From: Methylobacter sp.
GTDB taxonomy: Bacteria; Pseudomonadota; Gammaproteobacteria; Methylococcales; Methylomonadaceae
DNA length: 64,000 bases
NCBI GenBank assembly: GCA_030684815.1
Contig: JAUXXQ010000038.1
Span: 22,692-86,691 of the forward strand
Direction: 5' to 3'
Positions 34,276-43,529 of this stretch are shown piece by piece. The notes under the pieces were generated by a model, which saw only the letters and a program-made list of their open reading frames with translations, was not told the DNA's origin and searched no databases. Position numbers and translations under genes: made by a program. Each line of letters opens with the position of its first letter. Positions within the stretch are counted from its first letter, which is position 1.

Positions 34276-35679
34276 ATGAGTACTAAAACGGTACGTCAAT
34301 TAGCTGAAGTAGTAAAAATGCCTCTGGAACGATTATTAGAGGAGCTGAAAAAAGCCGGATTATCTGCGTGCGCCCCTGATGATGTCATTAATGAAGACGA
34401 AAAAATGCAACTGCTTGCGCATTTGCGTAAACGCCATGGTAAAGATGAAGGCGCTGCCGAAGGTTCACTGAAACGGGTGACTTTAAAGCGCAGAACTGTG
34501 AGCGATCTTAAGCAGGCGAGCGTACCAGACAGCGCTACCAAAACGATCAGTGTTGAAGTTCGTAAACAGAAAACCTATATCAAACGTAGTGACGTTGTCG
34601 ATGATACTGAGCCACAAAAGGAACAGGAGCCGGTGAAGATCGCTCAGATGACTCTTAATAACTTGACTGTGTTTTCGACGGCTGATCTTAAATTTGGAAG
34701 TAATCTGAATGTGATCGTTGGCGAAAACGGTTCAGGTAAAACACATCTGCTTAAGATGATTTATTCGGTATTAGCCGTAAGCGTGGAAGAAGGGCGCAAC
34801 CCAAAAGCGACTTTGCCGACTAAATCGGTTTTGCAAACACGACTTGCTGATAAGCTGGTTAATGTTTACCGGCCTGAGTCTTTAGGTCGTCTAGTGAGAC
34901 GGAAACAAGGACGTGAGCGGTGCGATATTAGCTTAGTGTTTGAACAAAGTAATTGGAATATAGCGTTCAGCTTTGCCAGCAACAGCAAATCTGAGGTTAG
35001 TATCGAAAAATTGCCGAATACTTGGGTAGATGTTTCGCCCGTGTATTTACCAACACGAGAATTGCTAACCATATATCCTAACTTCATTTCTGTTTACGAA
35101 GGACACTATCTTGAGTTTGAAGAAACATGGCGAGATACCTGCGTTTTGCTCGGAGCACCAATACAAAAAGGGGTAAAAGAAAAACGGATTCGAGAACTTC
35201 TTGAACCTTTAGAAAAAGCAATGGGCGGAACTATAGTTGCTCAAAATGGACGCTTTCATTTAAGAACTGATAGTGGACGCATGGATATGCCATTGGTAGC
35301 AGAGGGGCTACGCAAGCTAGGAATGCTTGCGTGCTTAATTGCAACGGGAGCACTTCTCGACAAAGGTTACCTGTTCTGGGATGAACCTGAAGCCAATCTC
35401 AACCCTGTACTCATAAAACAAATAGCAAAAAGTATTTTGGACTTGTGCGATTCCGGTATCCAAGTTTTTATTGCTACGCACAGTCTTTTCTTGTTGCGGG
35501 AACTTGAAATATTGTTATCTGATCCAATTCGTAAAAAAGTTAAAGCAAGATTCTTTGGGCTTCATCAAGCCGATGAGGGTGTTAGAATCGATCAAGGTTC
35601 CACTGTAGACGACATAGGCGATATAGCTGCACTCGACGAAGAGCTGGCACAATCTGACCGCTTTTTGGCGGTCGATTGA
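34276..35679 (+). CDS. AAA15-type ATPase with IF2 N-terminal domains
   Basis: A 467-residue chimera. Residues 1-55 match the IF2_N domain ([20 protein letters not shown], then [13 protein letters not shown] and [16 protein letters not shown]). Residues 65-105 match the adjacent IF2-associated segment ([14 protein letters not shown], then [16 protein letters not shown]). This is the order found in gammaproteobacterial infB. From about residue 120 it is an ABC-like AAA15/OLD-type ATPase: Walker A GENGSGKT (149-156), a signature-like [11 protein letters not shown], Walker [14 protein letters not shown] (near 364-376) and switch His in [13 protein letters not shown]. No TOPRIM domain is present. 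The nuclease-like gene follows after 1 bp. A ribosome- or phage-sensing defence role is inferred. Confidence 0.85.
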   Translation: MSTKTVRQLAEVVKMPLERLLEELKKAGLSACAPDDVINEDEKMQLLAHLRKRHGKDEGAAEGSLKRVTLKRRTVSDLKQASVPDSATKTISVEVRKQKTYIKRSDVVDDTEPQKEQEPVKIAQMTLNNLTVFSTADLKFGSNLNVIVGENGSGKTHLLKMIYSVLAVSVEEGRNPKATLPTKSVLQTRLADKLVNVYRPESLGRLVRRKQGRERCDISLVFEQSNWNIAFSFASNSKSEVSIEKLPNTWVDVSPVYLPTRELLTIYPNFISVYEGHYLEFEETWRDTCVLLGAPIQKGVKEKRIRELLEPLEKAMGGTIVAQNGRFHLRTDSGRMDMPLVAEGLRKLGMLACLIATGALLDKGYLFWDEPEANLNPVLIKQIAKSILDLCDSGIQVFIATHSLFLLRELEILLSDPIRKKVKARFFGLHQADEGVRIDQGSTVDDIGDIAALDEELAQSDRFLAVD

Positions 35680-35680
35680 C

Positions 35681-36187
35681 ATGCAGCGTTTTAATGTGGA
35701 TGGATTATTTTTTGATTTTCCTGATGATTGGCAGGCCAGTAAATACGATGACTGGTCATTTTATAAAAATCAGTTCTCACGCATGTGGAACGGTATTAAG
35801 GCGTTGGATTTACTTGCCATTGATACAGATAAAACGGCATGGTTAATTGAAGTTAAAGATTATCGCGTCAATCCCCGCACAAAACCTTCTGATTTGGCAG
35901 AAGAAATTGCGCACAAGGTTTTTGATACCTTGGCGGCAATCATTCCGGCAAAAATTCACGCAACCGATCCTGTTGAAAAACAATTAGCCCACGCGGTATC
36001 GGCCTCACGCAAATTGAGAGTCGTCTTGCATCTTGAGCAACCGGCAAAACATTCGAAACTACGTCCGCGCGCCATTAAACCAGCGGATGTGCAGCAAAAA
36101 ACACGCCAATTGCTAAAACCTGTCGATGCTCATGCACTGGTTGTTGAGATAGGAGAAATGCGGAAACTTGCATGGCATGTCAGCTAA
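35681..36187 (+). CDS. PD-(D/E)xK-like nuclease partner of the IF2-ATPase
   Basis: A 168-residue protein beginning one base after the ATPase stop, so the two are surely co-expressed. The core LDLLAIDTDKTAWLIEVKDY has the spacing of a restriction-endonuclease-like fold: Asp (43 or 48), then Glu57-x-Lys59 on the next strand. A helix (LAEEIAHKVFDTLAAII) follows and a later strand LRVVLHLEQP, as in that fold. I do not recognise a named family. The pairing of an ABC-like ATPase with a small nuclease is the layout of several anti-phage systems, but this particular one is not known to me. Confidence 0.65.
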   Translation: MQRFNVDGLFFDFPDDWQASKYDDWSFYKNQFSRMWNGIKALDLLAIDTDKTAWLIEVKDYRVNPRTKPSDLAEEIAHKVFDTLAAIIPAKIHATDPVEKQLAHAVSASRKLRVVLHLEQPAKHSKLRPRAIKPADVQQKTRQLLKPVDAHALVVEIGEMRKLAWHVS

Positions 36188-36319
36188 AAGTAAGCAAATT
36201 TAACTCCTTCGCATAGTGCAAAGATTTTCTACTTAGAGTAAGTGCCGAAAAACCGTTCAAACCCTGTCTTACTGCTTTTGTCGTCTGACTTATTTGACTC
36301 GCAACATATCGTACATCCC

Positions 36320-36973
36320 TCACCCTAAAATCGTAGTCCCCCCAATAAACACCAGCATTAATGCGCTGGCACGCTCCAACGAAGTTCGCCATTGATACAT
36401 GATTTGGCGGATGCGTTGGCCGAAATAGGCCATACCGACCCCAAACGCCAGCGCCGGCACAACGACTGCGCCGCCGCCAAAGCTTAATCCCAACAAGAAA
36501 CCTGCAACGCCGTCGCCGGTCGCGGCCGAAGTGATCATGACCGTGGTCAGCGGCGCGCACGGTGTCACGGCCATGCCCACGCCCATAAAGAATAAGCCGC
36601 TGGGCAGCAACGGATTATCCTGGAGCGTCGAGCGCCTGCCCTGCCCGCAGCCGTTTTTGCGCCGATAGGTGCGCCATAAAATGATCAGGCCGACCGCGAT
36701 TGTAGCGCCGCCCAGAAACCACGCCACTGCCGGCGTCGCGATCATTTTTTGTATCGATGCGCCGGCCATGCCGGACAACGCGCCCAGCGTCGCGTAGCTC
36801 GACAGCCGACCCAACGAGAACGGCAGGATAATCTTCCATGATTGCTTAAGCCCGCCTTGTTTCGCCAAAAACACCGGGCCGAGAAAAGGCAGGCAGGTGA
36901 TCGTGCAAGGCCCCATGCCGAATACCAAGCCCAATACGAAGACCGTGGACAGACTGTATAGGTGTTGGCTCAT
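36320..36973 (-). CDS. CcdA/DsbD-like or TauE-like membrane protein with paired cysteines
   Basis: A 217-residue protein with about six membrane helices. The start is ATG 36973-36971, preceded by GGAG; a GTG lies five codons upstream. The first helix holds FGMGPCTITCLPFLGPVF and the fourth GMAVTPCAPLTTVM: two internally repeated Pro-Cys helices like those that carry electrons across the membrane in CcdA/DsbD proteins. A UreH/SafE-like family is the alternative. The basic loop (RTYRRKNGCGQGRR) is cytoplasmic. It is last in the minus-strand cluster, after the BadF-type activator, and could supply reducing power to the periplasm. Confidence 0.65.
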   Translation of the reverse strand: MSQHLYSLSTVFVLGLVFGMGPCTITCLPFLGPVFLAKQGGLKQSWKIILPFSLGRLSSYATLGALSGMAGASIQKMIATPAVAWFLGGATIAVGLIILWRTYRRKNGCGQGRRSTLQDNPLLPSGLFFMGVGMAVTPCAPLTTVMITSAATGDGVAGFLLGLSFGGGAVVVPALAFGVGMAYFGQRIRQIMYQWRTSLERASALMLVFIGGTTILG

Positions 36974-37023
36974 GACTAGAGGCTCCACTGGCTTCGGTCA
37001 ACAATAACTTCCCCAAACTTATC

Positions 37024-37118
37024 GTTCCCATGCTCCGCGTGGAAATGCAGTCTGAACCGCTCTGCGGTTCGGGACACCAGAGCGTCCCTGCCTGGGTTAC
37101 CACGCAGAGCGTGGGAAC
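37024..37118. repeat. Three-hairpin palindromic repeat in the operon
   Basis: Outer arms GTTCCCATGCTCCGCGTGG (37024-37042) and CCACGCAGAGCGTGGGAAC (37100-37118) enclose two smaller hairpins: GAACCGC/GCGGTTC (37054-37070) and GGGAC/GTCCC (37071-37088). The GTTCCCACGCTCTGCGTGG family is a common dispersed repeat (from memory). It separates the activator gene from the membrane protein gene and may reduce read-through. Confidence 0.8.
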
Positions 37119-37135
37119 CATAAACCCTACAAAAC

Positions 37136-38008
37136 TCAGCCACAACTGCATCCCTGGCAACCGTGTCCGGAAGACACAACCACCGCTTCGCCGACCTCTT
37201 CGCGCTCCTGCTTCTCAAACCGGTGCGATTCCAAGCCGATAATCGCCGCTCCGTAAGCGGTCGTGATTTGCGGCAACGGCGGAATCACCAAGCGGCGGCC
37301 CAACTCGTCCTCCAACGCGGCAACCAGACCGGTATTCAGCGCCGGGGCGCCGTCGAAATAAATCAGCTCCTCAATGCCGACCCGCTTGACCAGCCGTATT
37401 GTCCGTTTCGCAATCGAAAAATGGATACCCTGGACGATTTCCTCGCGCTCGTGGCCGTTGCCCAGCAAACCGATGATTTCCGATTCGGCGAACACCGCGC
37501 AGGTCGCGTTAACCGCAGCCGGCGTACCCTGAGCATTAAAATGAAACGGCCCCAAATCCGACACCTCGATTTCCAGGTTGCGCGCCGCCATATCCAAAAA
37601 GCGCCCGGTGCCGGCCGCACAGCGGTCGTTCATCGCGAAATTGGTCACGTTGCCGTTCTCGTCGAGGCTGATGCCTTTGGAATCCTGGCCGCCGATATTG
37701 ATGATGGTCCGTATCGTACCGAACGGCTTGCCGACTTCCCTGGCGCCGACCGCGTTGGCGGTGATTTCGCTGATCGTTTCGTCGGCGTCGGGGAACAACT
37801 TCCGGCCGTAGCCGGTCGTCGTCAGATAGCAGATATGCTTGCGCTCCAAGCCGATTTCACCAAGTAGGTTCAAAAATGCGGTCTGCGCATTCTTATACAC
37901 CAGCGCGCCGGTGGCCGCGGTTTTGTTGCCGATGACCTGCCTGTCTTCGTCGATGACGACGATTTTGACGGCCGTGGAACCGATGTCGATACCTGCAAAA
38001 TAGTCCAT
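37136..38008 (-). CDS. BadF/HgdC-type activating ATPase (double-cubane reductase)
   Basis: A 290-residue ASKHA-fold ATPase: phosphate motif GIDIGSTAVKIVVID, INIGGQDSKGIS, and the cluster-binding Cys residues in NDRCAAGTGRFLDMA and NATCAVFAESE, which in dimers bind one [4Fe-4S]. Such activators use ATP to push single low-potential electrons into 2-hydroxyacyl-CoA dehydratases or double-cubane-cluster proteins. The gene overlaps the end of its partner gene by 1 bp (TAATG). The C-terminus carries an extra Cys-rich tail, GHGCQGCSCG, which I do not know from typical members and which could bind metal or interact with a redox partner. Confidence 0.9.
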   Translation of the reverse strand: MDYFAGIDIGSTAVKIVVIDEDRQVIGNKTAATGALVYKNAQTAFLNLLGEIGLERKHICYLTTTGYGRKLFPDADETISEITANAVGAREVGKPFGTIRTIINIGGQDSKGISLDENGNVTNFAMNDRCAAGTGRFLDMAARNLEIEVSDLGPFHFNAQGTPAAVNATCAVFAESEIIGLLGNGHEREEIVQGIHFSIAKRTIRLVKRVGIEELIYFDGAPALNTGLVAALEDELGRRLVIPPLPQITTAYGAAIIGLESHRFEKQEREEVGEAVVVSSGHGCQGCSCG

Positions 38009-39291
38009 TATTTGAGCCTCCCGCGCGCTTTCAAAGACTCCATGAACGCTTCAATCCGGGTCAGCAATTGCCCGGAGTGGCTCGGGCTGTAATCGGTTTC
38101 AATATACAACATAGGGATTCCTTCTTTTTCCATGGCTTTGGCGACGCTGCGCTGTTCCATCTCGTACACGGAACAACCGGCGAACGCTTGGTAAACAATG
38201 CCGTCGGCATTGAACGAGCGGTACAATTCAATCAAACGGCGGATGCGGTCGTCGTTCATCGTAAAGATCGGACAGGTGCAAGACTTCAGATAACGGTCGG
38301 CGACCGCATCGACCATGTCGTACATGAACCATTCGTCGACCGAGACCATATCGTTCAACAACCGGTTCGACGAACAGGTTTCGTCGGCGACAATAACGCC
38401 GTCGGCCTGCTCGATCATCAGCGGCAGCTTCAAGTTCGGGAATACCGGCGGCGAGCCAGTGAACACGATCCTCGGTGAGCGCCGACCGGCCGCGTTATGG
38501 CCTGCGGCAACACGCGCCTCGATTTCCTCGCACAAGGCTTCGGTCGCGGCAGTCCAGCGCTCCAGGTCGTCGAAGAAATAGGCGTTGGTGACCATGAAAA
38601 TATCCTTGCCCAGGATCGGCGCCGGCGTCTGTTTACGCAGATTATTCAAGCGATGATAGGCCTGTTGCGCTATCCCCACTTTCTTGATCGTCTGCTTCAA
38701 ACCTTTACGACTGACTTTTTGGCCGGTTAATTTCCCGACTTCCTGGGTAAATTTCCGCACCGAGCGCCGCCAATATTCGCGCCCTTCCTCGCTTTCCTTG
38801 ACCGGCGGCAGTTCCATGTCATAGACGTTGTAGCCCATCTCCCGCATCATGCCGGCGACTTTTTTCTTTTGGTCGCAGGTGGTCGGGTTGACGATGACCT
38901 TGATGCCGTCGCTGTACGGATTGGTTTCGCTTTTCAACATACCCAGCGACGCTTTGACCAGCGAGCACGACTTGGCCGGCATAAACTCGCCGCCAATTTC
39001 TTCATCGGTGTAAAAACCGTTGCACATCCTGACCGGCACGCCGTCGGCCGCATGGATGATTTCATCGGGGATTTGCACGCACATGGTGCCGATCATTTCC
39101 TTGCCCGGATGCGGCTTGATGCCGTTGCAGTACACGTCGCGGAACAAATCGTAAAAATACCGCATGTTCTCCGGGTTGCCGGCGAAAGCTTTCTCGACCG
39201 TATCCAGCACCTCGCCGGCTTCCATGCCTTGATGCCGCGCATGGCGATGCTGCGGCGTTTCGATCTCGCGTTGCTGTTGTTCCAAACTCAT
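38008..39291 (-). CDS. Double-cubane-cluster / HgdB-like reductase component
   Basis: A 427-residue protein of the 2-hydroxyacyl-CoA dehydratase D-component family. A single long chain with conserved Cys in MCVQIPDEIIHAADGVPVR, split here around VRMCNG and AKSCSLVKASLGML, plus NPTTCDQKKK, ADETCSSNR, KSCTCPIF and FAGCSVYEMEQ. A one-gene protein next to its own BadF-type ATPase is the arrangement of double-cubane proteins (DCCP, YjiM-like), which reduce small or unknown substrates rather than acyl-CoAs. It overlaps the ferredoxin-like gene by 4 bp. In this cluster it is likely the catalytic reductant of a periplasmic or tetrapyrrole pathway, but the substrate is unknown. Confidence 0.85.
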   Translation of the reverse strand: MSLEQQQREIETPQHRHARHQGMEAGEVLDTVEKAFAGNPENMRYFYDLFRDVYCNGIKPHPGKEMIGTMCVQIPDEIIHAADGVPVRMCNGFYTDEEIGGEFMPAKSCSLVKASLGMLKSETNPYSDGIKVIVNPTTCDQKKKVAGMMREMGYNVYDMELPPVKESEEGREYWRRSVRKFTQEVGKLTGQKVSRKGLKQTIKKVGIAQQAYHRLNNLRKQTPAPILGKDIFMVTNAYFFDDLERWTAATEALCEEIEARVAAGHNAAGRRSPRIVFTGSPPVFPNLKLPLMIEQADGVIVADETCSSNRLLNDMVSVDEWFMYDMVDAVADRYLKSCTCPIFTMNDDRIRRLIELYRSFNADGIVYQAFAGCSVYEMEQRSVAKAMEKEGIPMLYIETDYSPSHSGQLLTRIEAFMESLKARGRLK

Positions 39292-40256
39292 TCCTTTTTC
39301 TCCAATCCCATGCGTTTAACAAAACCGTCTTTGGTCGATTCGAACACCGTCCTGCCCAAAAAATCGACCCGCAACGCGCCCTGCTCGGGGCACGCGGCCA
39401 CGCATTTCAGGCACAAAATGCAGTCGTCCATCAAAATGTCCTTTTTGACCACGTTGTCGGCTATCGGCTTGATCTGTAAGTCGCAAACCCGGTAGCAATT
39501 GCCGCAAACCGTGCATTTGGAACCTTCTTTTTTCAGCTTGAACAATGCCAGCTTGGAAAAAATGTAATGAAACGCAGCCATCGGGCAGAAGAAGCAGAAA
39601 AAGCGCTTTTTCAGGAACGAGCCGATCAAGAACAAACCGGTGATGAACATGCCGAGCGCGGTCAGCACCATTTTGCCGGTGCTGGAAAAATCCACCAGCC
39701 ATTGCGAAAAGTCGCCGTTGAACACCGGGATGATCATCCGGGCCGGGCAAATCTGGCAGTACGGCGTCGCCCAGTCGTGCGACAGCAACTGCCCGCCGAT
39801 CGCCAGCGGCATGAAGATCAGCGCCAGCAACAGCACGTATTTGACCAGGCTTAGTTTCTTGAACTGCTCATCGCTGTAAGTGCTGTAGCGGATGCCGAGC
39901 ATTTTGCGCAACGACGTGATCCAATCCTGGATCGTACCCAGCGGGCAAATGAATCCGCACCAGGCTTTATTGAGTGCGACAAACCAGAGCAGGAACAGCG
40001 CAAAACCGCCCAGCACGCCGAGCCCGGCCGGGCTGAACAGTTGCGACCAAGGTTCGGCCAACTGGTGCTGCAACGGCAGCAGATAGCAAACGCCGGCCAA
40101 GCCTTTTTTGTTATAGCCGCAGGAAAAAGTCGGCAGGCTGTTGCCCAAGTCTATCGCCAGACGGCCGCCGTAAACCAGCAGCGCAAACGTTGCCAGCTGA
40201 AACCAGAAGCGAAAACGCCGCAAATCGATGCGGTCGATGTAGGCTTTAATGTTCAT
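39288..40256 (-). CDS. NapH/CcoG-like membrane polyferredoxin
   Basis: A 322-residue inner-membrane iron-sulfur protein. The start ATG 40256-40254 lies inside the end of the DUF4198 gene (11 bp overlap). About five helices, with cytoplasmic Cys motifs WCGFICPLGTIQDW and FCFFCPMAAFHY (NapH/NosR-type CxxxCP), then two [4Fe-4S] ferredoxin motifs CTVCGNCYRVCD and CILCLKCVAACP near the C-terminus. Such proteins move electrons between quinol and soluble partners. Located directly before the double-cubane gene, it is a plausible electron donor to the BadF-type activator. Confidence 0.85.
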   Translation of the reverse strand: MNIKAYIDRIDLRRFRFWFQLATFALLVYGGRLAIDLGNSLPTFSCGYNKKGLAGVCYLLPLQHQLAEPWSQLFSPAGLGVLGGFALFLLWFVALNKAWCGFICPLGTIQDWITSLRKMLGIRYSTYSDEQFKKLSLVKYVLLLALIFMPLAIGGQLLSHDWATPYCQICPARMIIPVFNGDFSQWLVDFSSTGKMVLTALGMFITGLFLIGSFLKKRFFCFFCPMAAFHYIFSKLALFKLKKEGSKCTVCGNCYRVCDLQIKPIADNVVKKDILMDDCILCLKCVAACPEQGALRVDFLGRTVFESTKDGFVKRMGLEKKE

Positions 40257-41286
40257 CGAAACCCACCTCTTTAAATGGCTTGATCCGGCGGCGCCGGTAA
40301 GCATACGCGCCGCCGCCCAGGGTCAGGAAGCCGGCGCCGGCGTACATCAAGGCTTGCGAGCGGGATTGGTCGACCTGGACATTCGGCATGTAGCTGCCTG
40401 TCATGGTGACCGAATACTGGGCTTGCCGGTACGGAGCGCCGTTCAACTGGCCGGATTCGTCGGCGGTGTATTCGGCATGGACCAGGAAATTGTCTTTTTG
40501 CCGCATTTCGTGGCCGCTTTTTTTGCCCTGGCCGTGATCGGCGTGCTCATCGCCTGGCTTGGCCGGTTTGTCGGCGGCTTTTTCCTTGTCCGCTTCAACC
40601 GGAAAGCTATCCTGAATGACCTGGAATGTAACCATCCCCTCCTTGTCCGCAGTCTTGGTATTGACCCAACCTTTCTGGGTTTCCAACTTGACCTCGGCAC
40701 CGGCGGCCGGTTTGCCTTTATGCAGCACTTTGAATTTCAGCTCGGCGCCGGAATGGATGTTGGTATGGAAATCCTCGTCCGGCAATCGCAGCCGGACGAT
40801 TTCCAGCGGCGCATCGACCCATTGGTTCGGGTTGACCAGCTTGCGGTCGTAGTTATGCCCCAGACGGCAACTGTGTTTTAACACTTCGGCTTTCGCGGTC
40901 GTTACGTTCAGCACGTTATCGACGACCGAACGCTCGGTGTAATACGCGTTGTAAAAGCCTTCGTCCGGCATTTTGAAACGGATCGAATGGCTTTTCTCGC
41001 CATGCTCGACAGCAGGCTCGCTGAGCTTCGCCTGCGTGTCCATGACCCTGAAGTCGTCGGTTACCGGCGCGGCATAAGCCGATTTGCTGAGGCTGTCGCC
41101 TTTGCGCAGCCACAGTTGTTTGACGTAGACATTGTCCTCGACGTAGACATAACCGCCGTGCGAGCGCTGCATTTTTTTCAGCAGGCTTTTATCCGGCGGC
41201 TGGTCGGACAGCCATAATTGCGTATTCGCATTGGCCCCGCCGCTAAACAGCATCGAGGCCAACGCCATCATGAGTAAACGTTTCAT
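40246..41286 (-). CDS. DUF4198 periplasmic membrane-anchored protein
   Basis: A 346-residue protein starting at ATG 41286. It has a signal peptide (LLMMALASMLFSGGANAN) and a periplasmic domain with the DUF4198-like core (YVYVEDNVYVKQLWLRKGD, FKVLHKGKPAAGAEVKLETQ, later ADKEGMVTFQV). A His-rich linker (GDEHADHGQGKKSGHEM) follows, then a C-terminal helix (LMYAGAGFLTLGGGAYAY) and a basic cytoplasmic tail. DUF4198 proteins are often periplasmic partners of metal (Ni/Co) uptake systems. The His-rich segment supports metal binding. It belongs to the same minus-strand operon as the CobN-like and ExbB-like genes. Confidence 0.75.
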   Translation of the reverse strand: MKRLLMMALASMLFSGGANANTQLWLSDQPPDKSLLKKMQRSHGGYVYVEDNVYVKQLWLRKGDSLSKSAYAAPVTDDFRVMDTQAKLSEPAVEHGEKSHSIRFKMPDEGFYNAYYTERSVVDNVLNVTTAKAEVLKHSCRLGHNYDRKLVNPNQWVDAPLEIVRLRLPDEDFHTNIHSGAELKFKVLHKGKPAAGAEVKLETQKGWVNTKTADKEGMVTFQVIQDSFPVEADKEKAADKPAKPGDEHADHGQGKKSGHEMRQKDNFLVHAEYTADESGQLNGAPYRQAQYSVTMTGSYMPNVQVDQSRSQALMYAGAGFLTLGGGAYAYRRRRIKPFKEVGFDEH

Positions 41287-41376
41287 GGATAATTCCTGAT
41301 CGGTAAAAACTGGAATTTGACCGGGAAGCCGCTGCAAATCGTCAGCGGTTTCCCGGTCGAACTATTAACTGCGCCG

Positions 41377-41718
41377 CTATTGAGCCGCTGCTTTATCCTC
41401 CGGCACATAAACGAAAGAACCGTCTTTCAGCTGGTAGGTAACCCCCGCCTTCATGCCTTCGCCCTGGCCGATCTTGCCGGTGGATTTGTACTTCTCCATT
41501 TTTTCACCGTCCTTAATCGTCATCTCCATATTCTCTTCGCCCGGATTTTTAACGACGATCACTTTGTCTTCATTAAAAGGATTAAGCGGATTTTCCATAA
41601 CGATGATGAACAAAATAGCGATAATGACCAAAAACACATCCACGGCATTGACCACCGATAAAATCGGATCGGCCAATTCTTCATCTTCCAAAATGTGCAA
41701 TTTACGGCGCTCAGACAT
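41377..41718 (-). CDS. DUF2149 protein (ExbD-like partner)
   Basis: A 113-residue protein. A cytoplasmic start (RKLHILEDEELADPILSVVN), one membrane helix (VDVFLVIIAILFIIVM, about residues 27-42), then a periplasmic domain. The layout of short cytoplasmic tail, one helix with an Asp at its border, and periplasmic domain is like ExbD/TolR. It overlaps the ExbB-like gene by 8 bp. DUF2149 beside ExbB-like and CobN-like genes recalls the haem-uptake operons (hmu) of Bacteroidota. It probably helps energise the cognate TonB receptor. Confidence 0.75.
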   Translation of the reverse strand: MSERRKLHILEDEELADPILSVVNAVDVFLVIIAILFIIVMENPLNPFNEDKVIVVKNPGEENMEMTIKDGEKMEKYKSTGKIGQGEGMKAGVTYQLKDGSFVYVPEDKAAAQ

Positions 41719-42217
41719 CGAGATTCTCCGGTACGGACGTTAATTGGCATGCGCGCAATTCGCTCAATAACCAGCGGCGGCGCACAGTCAGCACCACAAA
41801 GGTGATGGCGGCCGCCAGCAATGCGGTGATGACCGCGGAAAACGCGACCACTAAATTTTCGCTGACATTATGGCTGTTGCCTTCAGTCAGCGATAACAAG
41901 GCCGGCCCCATCGGAATCATCGTCGCAACCAAGCCCAGCATCGGCGCGGCGCGGGAAATAATGCGCAACGGTTCCAGCTGTTTCAGGATGAACAATTCCA
42001 AATCCTCGATGCCGCAATTTTCGGTTTGCCGGCGATAATCATCAAGGCGGTTGGGGTAAGCTTGCTGCTTGCTGTTCGCCAACGCGCGCTGCCCGAGTTC
42101 CATCAAAAAGCCGCCGAGAATAAAAAACGCGTAGATGAACATCGCGATAATCAGCAATAACACGGGAGTTAAAAAATACTTGGTCACTTCGTAAAGTGAT
42201 AATTCGATAAATGACAT
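41711..42217 (-). CDS. MotA/TolQ/ExbB-family proton channel protein
   Basis: A 168-residue membrane protein with three helices: LTPVLLLIIAMFIYAFFILGG near the N-terminus, shown here as two overlapping parts, and the paired helices AAPMLGLVATMIPMGPALLSL and VVAFSAVITALLAAAITFVV with the Pro/Thr pattern of ExbB/TolQ pores. It should form a proton-driven motor with the DUF2149 partner. It is the first gene downstream of the IS110 insertion, which separates it from the CobN-like gene and may have cut it off from the upstream promoter. Confidence 0.85.
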   Translation of the reverse strand: MSFIELSLYEVTKYFLTPVLLLIIAMFIYAFFILGGFLMELGQRALANSKQQAYPNRLDDYRRQTENCGIEDLELFILKQLEPLRIISRAAPMLGLVATMIPMGPALLSLTEGNSHNVSENLVVAFSAVITALLAAAITFVVLTVRRRWLLSELRACQLTSVPENLDV

Positions 42218-42339
42218 GGTTGGAAAAATTCTCTTGGTAGTGGTTAATTTCAGTAACTGATGTTGCGCAGTTAGACCTTGTATGTTACACAGACAGCAAC
42301 AAAAATGAGTTTTTATTTAGAATAGGAGTTCTGATAAAA

Positions 42340-42470
42340 AACAAAGGGGAGGCAGACCGATTAGACCTGGGTTTTATAAAACCGGCTGGCAGCGAAGGTC
42401 GCCTTGCCTTACTTTTACATCTCGAACAGTTGCGTGGAACATGAAAGTGATTCCGAATTTAACAAGAATG
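42340..42470 (+). ncRNA. Candidate bridge RNA in the IS110 left end
   Basis: The left end contains, in the order expected for a bridge RNA, a target loop and then a donor loop. Target loop: TTAGACCT (42361-42368) is identical to the left target flank, and CTGGCAG (42386-42392) matches the complement of right-flank CTTCCAG with one mismatch. Donor loop: ACAGTTGC (42426-42433) is identical to the right end of the element, and AACATGAAAG (42438-42447) matches 8 of 10 bases of the complement of CTTGTATGTT at the core and left end. A stem GGTTTTA/TAAAACC (42370-42383) separates the target guides. The outer limits given are approximate. Confidence 0.6.
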
Positions 42471-42471
42471 A

Positions 42472-43461
<990 letters not shown>

Positions 43462-43529
43462 TTTTTAACACAGTTGCTTCCAGGTTTGCGAAACCTGGAA
43501 GGTCTTACCCTGCGGAGTCCTCGAAGCCT

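Noticed and set aside
37136..39291. Acyl-CoA dehydratase for amino-acid fermentation
   Set aside because: Only one dehydratase-like subunit is present and there are no CoA-transferase or fermentation genes; the one-chain form fits double-cubane proteins better.
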